Source: Pyramidobacter piscolens
Lineage (GTDB): Bacteria; Synergistota; Synergistia; Synergistales; Dethiosulfovibrionaceae
DNA length: 49,709 nucleotides
Assembly: GCA_004558205.1 (NCBI GenBank)
Contig: SFDM01000019.1
Location: forward strand, 1 to 49,709
Direction of reading: 5' to 3'
In this document: positions 8,762 to 16,209 of the stretch, piece by piece
How the letters are laid out: each line of letters starts with the position of its first letter
Position numbering within the stretch: position 1 is the first letter of the stretch
Notes under the pieces: model-generated
The model's input: the letters and a program-made list of their open reading frames with translations, nothing else
Database searches by the model: none
What the model was told of the DNA's origin: nothing
Translations under genes and position numbers: made by a program

Positions 8762-8836
8762 ATTCAGGTTTTGCCGCGCCGCCGGAGAGCGTGCGCCGCA
8801 AAACTCTGTCCGATGTCCGAAAGGAGTTGATGTGCG

Positions 8837-8960
8837 CCGGGGGTGATATCCCCGGGTTTCGAGAATCCAGGAAGCCGGTGAGAATCCGGCACAGCCCCGC
8901 TACGGTATAGGAGGGAGCCCCCTTACTCCCCCAAGTCCGACACTGGCCCTCGAAACACCG
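8837..8960 (+). ncRNA. Cobalamin riboswitch controlling btuB
   Basis: The aptamer is closed by GTTTCGAG (8856-8863) pairing with CTCGAAAC (8949-8956). The conserved core reads GGAAGCCGGTGAGAATCCGG, CACAGCCCCGCTACGGTAT and AAGTCCGACACTGG. A CCGGGG/CCCCGG hairpin precedes it at 8837-8855. A CGCGAAG ... CTTCGCG hairpin and then an intrinsic terminator follow, giving a termination-type switch. Confidence 0.95.
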
Positions 8961-8997
8961 CGAAGACCCGAGGGCGGCCTTCGCGGACCGGTTTTAT

Positions 8998-9031
8998 GCC
9001 CTCTTGCGCTCGCGCGCGGGAGGGCTTTTTT
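8998..9031 (+). terminator. Intrinsic terminator of the btuB riboswitch
   Basis: GCCCTC (8998-9003) pairs with GAGGGC (9020-9025), with an inner GC-rich stem, and is followed by six T residues before the btuB ribosome site. Confidence 0.88.
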
Positions 9032-9074
9032 ATATATTATTTTAAGATGTAAATTGAAGGAGAGGTCTTTATCG

Positions 9075-10985
9075 ATGAAGAGAAGTTCTATTGTGATGAG
9101 CGCCCTTTTCGCGGCCTATCTGACCACGCTGCCCGCCCCTGGCTGGGCCGCCGGTGTGCTGGACGCCGAAACCGTCCAGGTGACGGGCTCGCGCCTGGCC
9201 AAGAGCCTGGCCGAAGTGGCCGCGCCGGCCTACGTGGTGACCCGCGAGGAGATCGACAAAAGCTCAGCTACCACGGTGCAGGAAGTATTGAACCGGATTC
9301 CCGGCGTGAACGGGCTTATGGACAGCGCGGCCATGACCCAGACCAGCTCCGTCTCAATTCGCGGCCTTCAGACGGAAGTGCTGCTGATGATCGACGGCAT
9401 GCCCTACAACAGCCCGAGCCATATCGCCGACGGCATGCCCTATGACCTGCGTTCCATTCCGCTTGACGATGTGGAGCGCATCGAGGTGGTCAAAGGTTCC
9501 AGTTCCGCCATTTATGGCTCTCACGCCGCGGCGGGGGTCATCAACGTCATCACCAAAAAGGGCGCTGATAAGAACAGCGCGACCGTTAGCCTCGAAGGTG
9601 GTTCCGACGGCTGGCTGAAAGGCTCTGTGCGCGGCACCGCCGTGGATCCCCAGGGATTCAAGGTGACGCTCCAGTACACGCGGACGCAGGAGAATGAGAG
9701 AAACATCCGCATCATGAGGCCGGGAGAGCAAGCGGCTCTTGGCCGGAAGTACGACCGCGCTTTGGAGTATCGCGGCAACGATTACGGGTTGAAAGTTGAA
9801 AAGGGTTTCTGGAACTTTACCGCCGAGGCCGGAGATTATAAATCCGAATGGGATAACACAAGCACTTTCTCTGGTTCCACTTCTACGGGAACGGACCGCC
9901 AGGAGAACAAGTACCGCCGCTTCGCCCTTGGCTATGACGACGGCGTGAACAGGGGCCAGCTCTATTTCTTTAAGGTCATGAAGGATTATTATTACCGCTA
10001 CGACACCGCGAGCGCCAGTGAAACGGACTATGACGACTTCACCTGGGGCGCGAGCTTCAGCCGCCGCAGCAAGATTTTCGGCCTGGCGGGCGTTTGGGGG
10101 CTGGATTTGAAGAATGAAAGCTCCAAGGTCAAGGGCGAGTATAATTACGACAAGAACCGCGTCGAACTGGCTCCTTTTGTGGAAGCCTCTCTGCCCGTCG
10201 GCGAGAAGGGCGTGCTGGATCTGGGGTTGCGCTATGAATACTGGGATATGGGCGGCGACGCCGGAAGCCGGAACGAGCTGCTGCCGAGGCTTTCTTTCAG
10301 CTGGCAGATGGATTCCGGATCCATGATCTACGCCAGCGCGGGACGCTACTTTGCCGTGCCTAGCCTCTACGAGATCAACCTTCAGGACAGCTGGGGCTTC
10401 GTTATTCCCAATCCCGACCTGAAGCCAGAATACGGCTGGTCTTATGAGCTGGGCGTCAAAAACCTGACGGCGAAGATGCCCTGGAGCGTCGGCCTGTTCT
10501 ACATGGATATGAACGACAAAATCAAATATTACTCCGATCCCATGACCTGGGTCGGCGGCTATAAAAACCTTGACGAATACCGCGCCCACGGCGTGGAAGC
10601 TTCGATCAAGATTCCCTTTGGCGAATATTGGAGCTACACGCAGGGTGTGACCTATACCTACGCCGAAGAGAGAGAGTCCAGCGCATCGGACTGGGTCCGC
10701 AGCGACATGCCCCGCTGGGATCTCTCGGGAGTGCTGGGCTACAGCAACGGCCCTTGGAGCGCCGACTTCGAGATGCACTATTACGCTGACCGTCACATTA
10801 ACACAACGACGTATGATTACGACGACAATTTCTTCCTCGCCAACCTGTCCCTGGGCTGGAAGGACGGCGACAACAAGGTCCGCTTTGCCGTGCGCAACCT
10901 CTTCGACAAGGAAGTTATCCTGAGCAGTTCGGGCTATATCGCGCCGGAGCGCCGCTTCGTGGTATCATACGAGCATCGCTTCTAA
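9075..10985 (+). CDS. btuB: TonB-dependent outer-membrane corrinoid receptor, BtuB-like
   Basis: This 636-residue protein has a signal peptide (MKRSSIVMSALFAAYLTTLP, cleavage after WAA). A TonB-box-like ETVQVTGSR follows, then a plug domain with VLNRIPGVN, IRGLQTEVLLMIDG and IEVVKGSSSAIYGSHAAAGV. The rest is a 22-strand-type beta barrel ending in the outer-membrane signature SYEHRF. The ATG at 9075 is chosen because AAGGAGAGG lies about 9 bases upstream. Together with the riboswitch upstream this makes a B12/corrinoid receptor very likely, and it shows the cell has an outer membrane. A strong terminator follows, so btuB is probably monocistronic. Confidence 0.93.
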   Translation: MKRSSIVMSALFAAYLTTLPAPGWAAGVLDAETVQVTGSRLAKSLAEVAAPAYVVTREEIDKSSATTVQEVLNRIPGVNGLMDSAAMTQTSSVSIRGLQTEVLLMIDGMPYNSPSHIADGMPYDLRSIPLDDVERIEVVKGSSSAIYGSHAAAGVINVITKKGADKNSATVSLEGGSDGWLKGSVRGTAVDPQGFKVTLQYTRTQENERNIRIMRPGEQAALGRKYDRALEYRGNDYGLKVEKGFWNFTAEAGDYKSEWDNTSTFSGSTSTGTDRQENKYRRFALGYDDGVNRGQLYFFKVMKDYYYRYDTASASETDYDDFTWGASFSRRSKIFGLAGVWGLDLKNESSKVKGEYNYDKNRVELAPFVEASLPVGEKGVLDLGLRYEYWDMGGDAGSRNELLPRLSFSWQMDSGSMIYASAGRYFAVPSLYEINLQDSWGFVIPNPDLKPEYGWSYELGVKNLTAKMPWSVGLFYMDMNDKIKYYSDPMTWVGGYKNLDEYRAHGVEASIKIPFGEYWSYTQGVTYTYAEERESSASDWVRSDMPRWDLSGVLGYSNGPWSADFEMHYYADRHINTTTYDYDDNFFLANLSLGWKDGDNKVRFAVRNLFDKEVILSSSGYIAPERRFVVSYEHRF

Positions 10986-11013
10986 GGTTTCGCGCAATTT
11001 GAATTCATGAGAA

Positions 11014-11059
11014 AAAAGACGCGGCTGGCGAGAGTGATGTCTTGTCGGCCGCGTCTTTT
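11014..11059 (+). terminator. Intrinsic terminator after btuB
   Basis: AAAAGACGCGGC (11014-11025) pairs perfectly with GCCGCGTCTTTT (11048-11059), 29 bases past the btuB stop. Confidence 0.9.
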
Positions 11060-11134
11060 CAGCGCGTGCGCGGAAGCGCTCGTCGCCTTAAACCTTTTCC
11101 TGCGCTGAAAAACCTTGACGCGATCAAATAAAAA

Positions 11135-11150
11135 TGTTCCACGTGGAACA
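11135..11150. other. parS: parS-like ParB-binding site 1 (perfect)
   Basis: TGTTCCACGTGGAACA is a perfect 16-bp palindrome identical in pattern to chromosomal parS (consensus TGTTNCACGTGNAACA). The symmetry extends to AAAATG ... CATTTT (11131-11154). It lies between the btuB terminator and repeat copy D. Confidence 0.85.
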
Positions 11151-11163
11151 TTTTAAGCGCCGG

Positions 11164-11275
11164 ATTAAAAGATTGAAACGCGAAGGTTCGCAAAGGGCGC
11201 AAAGGAAAAACTGAAGCTTTCAGCCAATTCAGGTTTTGCTTTTCCTTTGCGTCCTTCGCGTTGAAAGTTTTTGAC
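11164..11275 (+). repeat. Dispersed inverted-repeat element, copy D (short form)
   Basis: A 112-bp shortened copy: left end ATTAAAAGATTGAAACGCGA, right end GCGTTGAAAGTTTTTGAC, with much of the AT-rich middle missing. It sits directly beside parS site 1 and upstream of cobT. Confidence 0.8.
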
Positions 11276-11350
11276 TTGATTCTTTGCCTTTAACGGGGGA
11301 AGCCCGAAAAACTTCCCGGAGCCGCCACAAACAGAGGAGATTGATCGCAG

Positions 11351-12415
11351 GTGGAAAAAATTGATTTCGCGGGGCTGAACCGCCGCATGGCGGGGCTGGA
11401 TCCCGAGGCGCTGGAGGCCTCGAAAAAGCACTGGGACGGCGTGGCCAAGCCCCTGGGCAGCCTGGGCGAGTTTGAGAAACTGATCGCCCGGATCGCCGGA
11501 TTGACGGGCCGTTCCCAGGTGGAGCTGGACCGGCGCGCCGTGCTGGTGCTCTGCGCCGACAACGGCGTGATCGCCCAGGGCGTGTCCCAGTCCACGGCGG
11601 AGGTCACGTCGCTGGTGGCGGTGAACCTCACGAAGATGTGCTCGGCGGTCTGCCGCATGGCCCTGCGGGTTGGAGCGGACGTGATCCCCGTGGATATGGG
11701 CATCAAGGAGCCTGTCTGCGCTCCCGGGCTGATCCAGCGCCGGATCGCCGCCGGAACCCGGGACTTTACCCAGGGGCCGGCCATGAGCCGGGAACAGGCC
11801 TGCCAGGCCATTCAGACCGGCATAGACCTTGTGCGGGACTGCAAGGCCCGGGGCTATCAGATCCTGGCCACGGGCGAGATGGGCATCGGCAACACCACCA
11901 CTTCCAGCGCCGTGGCGTCGGTCATGCTGGGCTGCGATCCTGCGGAACTGACGGGGCGCGGCGCGGGGCTCTCCGACGAGGGGCTTGAGCGGAAGATCGG
12001 CGCGATCCGACGCGGCATAAAAGCCAACAGGCCCGACCGGGACGACCCCCTCGGCGTGGTCAGCGCCCTCGGCGGTTTCGACATCGCCGGGATGGCGGGG
12101 ATCTTCCTCGGCGGCGCGCTGCACCGCGTGCCCATCGTGATCGACGGCCTGATCAGCGCCGTGAGCGCCCTGATCGCGGCGAAGCTTTGTCCCGTCTGCC
12201 GCTGCTGCATGATCCCGAGCCACGCCTCGTCGGAACCGGCCGACGCGCTCGTTTTCGAGGAATTGGGCCTGAAACCGCTGATCTACGCCGGCATGCACTT
12301 GGGCGAGGGCACCGGCGCGGTCTGCCTGTTCCCCCTTCTGGACATGGCGCTGGCGGTCTACAATGGCCTGGGATTCGACGACATCGGCCTCGAGCCCTAC
12401 CGCCCGCTGTCGTAA
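11351..12415 (+). CDS. cobT: Nicotinate-nucleotide--dimethylbenzimidazole phosphoribosyltransferase CobT
   Basis: This 354-residue enzyme forms alpha-ribazole phosphate from nicotinate mononucleotide and the lower-ligand base, activating it for the nucleotide loop. Family hallmarks are KPLGSLGEFEKL near the N-terminus, VLCADNGVIAQGVSQ, ATGEMGIGNTTT, and the catalytic Glu319 in MHLGEGTG. The start is a GTG after GAGGAG. Its stop is 3 bases before the cbiZ start, so the two are one transcriptional unit. It usually decides which base is attached to the cobamide, though specificity cannot be read here. Confidence 0.95.
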   Translation: MEKIDFAGLNRRMAGLDPEALEASKKHWDGVAKPLGSLGEFEKLIARIAGLTGRSQVELDRRAVLVLCADNGVIAQGVSQSTAEVTSLVAVNLTKMCSAVCRMALRVGADVIPVDMGIKEPVCAPGLIQRRIAAGTRDFTQGPAMSREQACQAIQTGIDLVRDCKARGYQILATGEMGIGNTTTSSAVASVMLGCDPAELTGRGAGLSDEGLERKIGAIRRGIKANRPDRDDPLGVVSALGGFDIAGMAGIFLGGALHRVPIVIDGLISAVSALIAAKLCPVCRCCMIPSHASSEPADALVFEELGLKPLIYAGMHLGEGTGAVCLFPLLDMALAVYNGLGFDDIGLEPYRPLS

Positions 12416-12418
12416 AAG

Positions 12419-13462
12419 ATGATCCTCCACCGCTTTGAGAACGGCGATCTGCTGGAACGGCGGGGGCAGACCGTGCTGGCGCGGCTGGCCGGCCGCCGGC
12501 GCTGCCTGAGCACCTCCCCGCTGAACGGCGGCATCCGGGAAGACCTGGACTGCGCTTTCAATCAGGACTGCAAGCCCCTTGACGGAAGCCCTTTCGTGAT
12601 GGCCGAGGCCACCTACGAGGAGCATCTGCGCGGTTCCTGCGCGGCGCTGGGGCTTTCGCCCGAGAGGACCACGGGCATGATCACCACGGCGCAGATGGAC
12701 AACTTGGCGCTGGCCGGCGAAACCTACGGCGACACCACGGTGACCGCCGCCGCGACGGGCGGCATCGATGTGAACGGCGGCCGCGCCGGCGACCCGGCGG
12801 AGTGGCACGAGGGCCGCGGCCCCGGGGCTCCCGCCGGGGGGACCATCAACATCATGCTCTTTATCAGCGCGGACCTGCCGGCGGACACGCTGGCGCGGGC
12901 GCTGGTGACCTGCACGGAGGCCAAGGCGGCGGCGCTTCAGGAGCTTCTGGCTCCCAGCCTCTATTCCACGGGCATTGCCACGGGGTCGGGCACCGACAGC
13001 GTTATTCTGCTGTGCGACGCCGAGTCGCCGGTGCGGCTGACCTACGCGGGGAAGCACTGCAAGCTGGGGGAGCTGATCGGGCGGACGACGCTCAAGGCCG
13101 TAAAAGAGGCCCTGTTCCGCCAGACGGGGCTTGGCATGGCGCGGCAGCTGAACCTGTTCGCGCGCCTGGGACGTTTCGGCGTCAGTCGGGAAGCCCTGCT
13201 CGCGGGGCTTCCCGCCGGAAGCGAAAAGAGGCTGGATGCTCTGGCGGCCGACCCTCAGCTGGCAGTGTTCGCGTCGCTCTACGCCCACGTGCTGGATCAG
13301 CTTCAATGGGGCATGATCCCCGAGGCTGAGGCTCGTACCGCCGCCCGCCGCCTGCTGGAGGACATGAAAATGCCCCCGGTTCCCTTCGACGCGGAAATCT
13401 CGTCTCAGGAATCCCTGATGGCCGCCTTCAAAGAGTCCCTTCTCCGAAAATGTTCCACGTAG
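12419..13462 (+). CDS. cbiZ: Adenosylcobinamide amidohydrolase CbiZ with C-terminal extension
   Basis: This 347-residue protein matches the CbiZ family (PF01955). It has CLSTSPLNGGIRED near the N-terminus, then GGTINIMLFISADL, CTEAKAAALQELL, ATGSGTDSVILL, and YAGKHCKLGELIGRTT. CbiZ cleaves the aminopropanol side of cobinamides or unusable cobamides to adenosylcobyric acid, which CbiB can then rebuild. About 110 residues follow the catalytic domain (from about residue 235) and are not part of the minimal enzyme. The stop TAG lies inside a one-mismatch parS site. The gene is coupled to cobT 3 bases upstream. Confidence 0.9.
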   Translation: MILHRFENGDLLERRGQTVLARLAGRRRCLSTSPLNGGIREDLDCAFNQDCKPLDGSPFVMAEATYEEHLRGSCAALGLSPERTTGMITTAQMDNLALAGETYGDTTVTAAATGGIDVNGGRAGDPAEWHEGRGPGAPAGGTINIMLFISADLPADTLARALVTCTEAKAAALQELLAPSLYSTGIATGSGTDSVILLCDAESPVRLTYAGKHCKLGELIGRTTLKAVKEALFRQTGLGMARQLNLFARLGRFGVSREALLAGLPAGSEKRLDALAADPQLAVFASLYAHVLDQLQWGMIPEAEARTAARRLLEDMKMPPVPFDAEISSQESLMAAFKESLLRKCST

Positions 13463-13466
13463 AACA
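13451..13466. other. parS: parS-like site 2 (one mismatch), overlapping the cbiZ stop codon
   Basis: TGTTCCACGTAGAACA differs from the perfect palindrome at one base (G to A). That change supplies the A of the TAG stop codon of cbiZ (13460-13462). Confidence 0.7.
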
Positions 13467-13506
13467 TGTTGAGTGTAATTTTCTGATTCTCGTTCTGAAA
13501 AACTGA

Positions 13507-13699
13507 GTCAAAAGCTTTCAACGCAAAGATGAAGGGAAAGGGTGCAAAGGCCGCAAAGGAAAAACAAGACCTAAATTATGAACTAAAAAAAGAATTAATA
13601 TGATGAATTTTATATATTTTAATTGATTTTACGGTTCTGAAAGTCTTTCAAGGTTTTCCTTTGCGAACCTTTGCGCCCTTTACGTTGAAATCTTTTGAC
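13507..13699 (-). repeat. Dispersed inverted-repeat element, copy E (inverted)
   Basis: A 193-bp copy with ends GTCAAAAGCTTTCAACGC and ACGTTGAAATCTTTTGAC. The interior is the reverse complement of copy F and nearly identical to it, including the extra GAAGGGAAAGG segment. Lies between cbiZ and the Cys-rich gene. Confidence 0.9.
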
Positions 13700-13756
13700 G
13701 TGGCTTTTCGAACCGCCATGCAATAAATTTATAAACGAGCTGAAAGGATGATCGTG

Positions 13757-14059
13757 ATGGACAAAAAACAGGCTCTGAGCAGCAAACCCGAAGAATGCGC
13801 CTATTCTTTTTTCAGCCATAAGAAATGCGAGTTTTTCCCCTGCCACGCGGGCGCCGATCCCGAGAACTTCAACTGCCTCTTCTGCTACTGCCCGCTCTAC
13901 GCCCTGGGGCCCGACTGCGGCGGAAACTTCCGCTACACCGAATCGGGCGTCAAGGACTGCAGCGGGTGCCTGATTCCCCACGGCCGGCACAGCTATTCCT
14001 ATATCGCCTCCAAGTTTGGGCAGATCGTGGAAGCTATGAAAAAGCGGGAGCAGAAATAG
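13757..14059 (+). CDS. Cysteine-rich small-domain protein associated with cobalamin genes
   Basis: This 100-residue soluble protein starts MDKKQALSSKPEECAY, with Cys-rich motifs CEFFPCH, CLFCYCPLY, DCGG and DCSGCLIPHG. The pattern matches the small Cys-rich domain family (PF04071), often encoded beside cobalamin synthesis genes and without an assigned reaction. The nine or so Cys could bind a metal or a cluster. I prefer the ATG at 13757, with AAAGG 8 bases upstream; the ATG at 13748 directly abuts the ribosome site. It lies between cbiZ and cobU, which supports a corrinoid-related role, but no function can be assigned. Confidence 0.8.
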   Translation: MDKKQALSSKPEECAYSFFSHKKCEFFPCHAGADPENFNCLFCYCPLYALGPDCGGNFRYTESGVKDCSGCLIPHGRHSYSYIASKFGQIVEAMKKREQK

Positions 14060-14063
14060 AAAA

Positions 14064-14079
14064 TGTTCCACGTGGAACA
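14064..14079. other. parS: parS-like ParB-binding site 3 (perfect)
   Basis: TGTTCCACGTGGAACA, with symmetry extended to AAATG ... CATTT. It fills the 46-base gap between the Cys-rich gene and cobU, only 613 bases from site 2. Confidence 0.85.
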
Positions 14080-14105
14080 TTTTTAAGACGAAGGGCGGCG
14101 AGAGC

Positions 14106-14618
14106 GTGTTCATTTTGATCACCGGAGCGAACGACAGCGGCAAAAGCGCCTGCGCCGAGCGGATCGCGGCGCGTATCGGCGGCAGGATGATCTACGTGGC
14201 CACCATGATCCCCCAGGGCGAAGAGGGCCGCGCGCGCGTGGAAAAACACCGGCGCCAGCGGGCCGGGCTGGGCTTTGCCACCTATGAGCTTCCCCGCAGC
14301 CTCCAGGCTCTGGACGCCGGAGCGGACGCGCTGGTCCTGCTGGAGGACGCCTCCAACCTGCTGGCCAACGTTCTTTTCGGCGGAGGGGGGAGCGCTGACC
14401 GCGTCCTTCAGGATATTAAAGACCTTGCCCGCCGCTGCGGAACCCTGATCGTGGTGACCATCGGCGGCTTGAGCCCCGACGGCTGGGACGGGGAGACGAA
14501 AAATTACGTTCAGGCCCTGAACTGGCTGAACGGCGAACTCGAGAAGGAAGCCGGCGCGGTGGTCGAAATGCGCGGCGGCGTTCCCCATCTGCGCAAAGGA
14601 GCAGGCCCATGGTGCTGA
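14106..14618 (+). CDS. cobU: Adenosylcobinamide kinase / adenosylcobinamide-phosphate guanylyltransferase CobU
   Basis: This 170-residue cytoplasmic enzyme phosphorylates adenosylcobinamide and transfers GMP to give AdoCbi-GDP. The P-loop is at the N-terminus (GANDSGKSACAE, about residues 7-18), followed by MIYVATM, the RVEKHRRQR segment carrying the guanylylated His region, and LVLLEDASNLLAN. The length is typical. The start is GTG. Its 3' end overlaps the cobS start by 10 bases, so the two are co-translated. It acts directly before CobS in nucleotide-loop assembly. Confidence 0.93.
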   Translation: MFILITGANDSGKSACAERIAARIGGRMIYVATMIPQGEEGRARVEKHRRQRAGLGFATYELPRSLQALDAGADALVLLEDASNLLANVLFGGGGSADRVLQDIKDLARRCGTLIVVTIGGLSPDGWDGETKNYVQALNWLNGELEKEAGAVVEMRGGVPHLRKGAGPWC

Positions 14619-15376
14619 TAAAATCGCTCTGCATCGCCCTGTCCACCTATTCGGCGATCCCCATGCCCCAATTTGGCTGGGACGGCAAGGCCATGGCCTA
14701 TTCGCTCTGCTTCCTGCCCTTCGTGGGCGTGCTGGCCGGCGGGGCGCTGTGGCTGTGGCTTCTGTTCTGCGCGCGCTTCGGCGTGGGGGAGGTGCTGGCC
14801 GCGGCGGTGGCGGCGGCGCTTCCCGTCCTGCTGACCGGCGGCATCCACATGGACGGCTTCTGCGACACCGTGGACGCCCTGAGCTCCCACCAGCCGCCCC
14901 AGCGCTGCCTGGAGATCATGAAAGACTCCCGCGCCGGGGCTTTCGCCGTGATTTACGGCGGCCTCTGGCTGATCCTCGCTTTCGGCCTCTGGGCCGAGCT
15001 GATCCGGCGGGGCGGAGCCTGGCAGGCCTGCCTGGTTTTCGTGCTGTCCCGCGCCGCCGCGGTGTTTCTGGTGATCTTCATGAAAAACGCGCGCGGCGGG
15101 GGGATGCTGGCGGCCTTTACGGAGCCGGCACGCCGCCGCGCCGCCGTCGCCTCGGCGGCCCTCTGGGCCCTGGCGGCCGGCGGCGCGCTGCTGCGGGCCA
15201 GCCCGGTCGCCGCCGGAGGCGCTGCGGCAGCTCTGGCCGCCACGGTCCTCTGTTACGTCAGGATGGCGAATCGGCGCTTCGGCGGCGTCACGGGCGACAC
15301 GTCGGGATTTTTCGTCCAGGCCGGGGAACTTGCGATGCTTGCGGGAATGACGCTGGCAATATTAATTCTCCATTGA
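14609..15376 (+). CDS. cobS: Adenosylcobinamide-GDP ribazoletransferase CobS
   Basis: This 255-residue inner-membrane protein joins AdoCbi-GDP and alpha-ribazole (phosphate) in the last assembly step. The signature is GGIHMDGFCDTVDAL followed by MKDSRAGAFAV, and the C-terminal GGVTGDTSGF is also typical of CobS. It has about six hydrophobic segments. It starts at an ATG with AAAGGAG upstream, inside the last codons of cobU. The stop codon is immediately followed by the outer arm of repeat copy F. Confidence 0.94.
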   Translation: MVLIKSLCIALSTYSAIPMPQFGWDGKAMAYSLCFLPFVGVLAGGALWLWLLFCARFGVGEVLAAAVAAALPVLLTGGIHMDGFCDTVDALSSHQPPQRCLEIMKDSRAGAFAVIYGGLWLILAFGLWAELIRRGGAWQACLVFVLSRAAAVFLVIFMKNARGGGMLAAFTEPARRRAAVASAALWALAAGGALLRASPVAAGGAAAALAATVLCYVRMANRRFGGVTGDTSGFFVQAGELAMLAGMTLAILILH

Positions 15377-15404
15377 CGTGCTTAATATCAAATCGAAAAA
15401 CCAC

Positions 15405-15595
15405 GTCAAAAGATTTCAACGCAAAGATACAAAGGACGCAAAGGAAAACCTTGAAAGACTTTTAGAACCGCAGACCAAGCAAAATATATAAAATTTCATC
15501 ATATTAATTCTTTTTTTAGTTCTTAATTTAGGTCTTGCTTTTCCTTTGCGGCCTTTGCAGCCTTTCCCTTCATCTTTGCGTTGAAATCCTTTGAC
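15405..15595 (+). repeat. Dispersed inverted-repeat element, copy F
   Basis: A 191-bp copy with left end GTCAAAAGATTTCAACGC and right end GCGTTGAAATCCTTTGAC. The left flank (ACGTGCTTAATATCAAATCG from about 15377) matches the left flank of copy B. It is nearly the reverse complement of copy E. Confidence 0.92.
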
Positions 15596-15633
15596 CTTTA
15601 ATGAGTGTAAAAAATAATAACGGGGTGTATGTG

Positions 15634-16209
15634 ATGAAGATCTTTTTTGTCCGCCACGGCGCGGCGCAAAGCAATGTGGACCGGCGCTACCTGGGGCGCG
15701 GCGACGAACCGCTCTGCCGCGAGGGACGCGAGCAGGCCCGGGCCCTTTTCGAAAGCGGCGTCCCCGCGGCGGAACGGGTGTTCGTCAGCCCGCTGCTGCG
15801 CTGCCGCCAGACGGCGGAAATCCTCTATCCCGGCGCGGCGCTGGAAACGGCGCCTCAGTTTGCCGAGCTGGACTTCGGGAGCTTCGAGGGCAAAACCCAT
15901 CAGGAACTGACGGGCGATCCTGCCTACGCGGCTTGGCTGGAATCGGGCGGCACATTTTCGATACCCGGCGGCGAGACGCTGGCTTCGTTCACAGAACGGT
16001 GCCGCGAGGGCTTCCTGTGGATGCTGGAACGGGCGGCAGGCGCGGCGTCGCTCGCGGCGGTGGTCCACAGCGGCACGATCATGGCCCTGCTGTCGGGCTT
16101 TGCCGTTCCGCCTCGGCCCTTTTACGGCTGCTACGTGAAAAACTGCGGCTGCGTGCTCTGCTGCTGGGACGGTGTCCATTTGGCCATCGAAGGCGGCGAC
16201 CTGGAATGA
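15634..16209 (+). CDS. cobC: Alpha-ribazole phosphatase CobC-like (histidine phosphatase family)
   Basis: This 191-residue protein of the histidine phosphatase superfamily has the catalytic FFVRHG at residues 4-9, then LCREGREQARAL, SPLLRCRQTAEIL, ELDFGSFEGKTH and VVHSGTI with the second catalytic His. In this setting it most likely removes the phosphate from alpha-ribazole-5'-phosphate or adenosylcobalamin-5'-phosphate. The ATG at 15634 is preferred; an in-frame ATG at 15601 just after repeat F would add 11 residues. Its stop overlaps the cbiB start (ATGA). Confidence 0.87.
   Translation: MKIFFVRHGAAQSNVDRRYLGRGDEPLCREGREQARALFESGVPAAERVFVSPLLRCRQTAEILYPGAALETAPQFAELDFGSFEGKTHQELTGDPAYAAWLESGGTFSIPGGETLASFTERCREGFLWMLERAAGAASLAAVVHSGTIMALLSGFAVPPRPFYGCYVKNCGCVLCCWDGVHLAIEGGDLE

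Noticed and set aside
11297..11317. GGGAAG ... CTTCCC hairpin upstream of cobT as a third riboswitch
   Set aside because: No cobalamin-aptamer core and no T-tract are present; it is only a short stem.
11165..13306. 713-codon leftward open frame opposite cobT and cbiZ
   Set aside because: The composition (Gln/His/Arg/Ala-rich) is typical of an antisense shadow in GC-rich DNA. The rightward genes are clear family members.
12419..13462. Assignment of this gene as CbiD (precorrin methyltransferase)
   Set aside because: The motifs (GGTINI, CTEAKAAALQEL, YAGKHCKLGELIGR) are those of CbiZ; the CbiD glycine/cysteine N-terminal motif is absent.
13619..14143. Leftward frame containing MFHVEHF
   Set aside because: This string is simply the translation of the parS palindrome. 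The frame crosses a repeat and is antisense to the Cys-rich gene.
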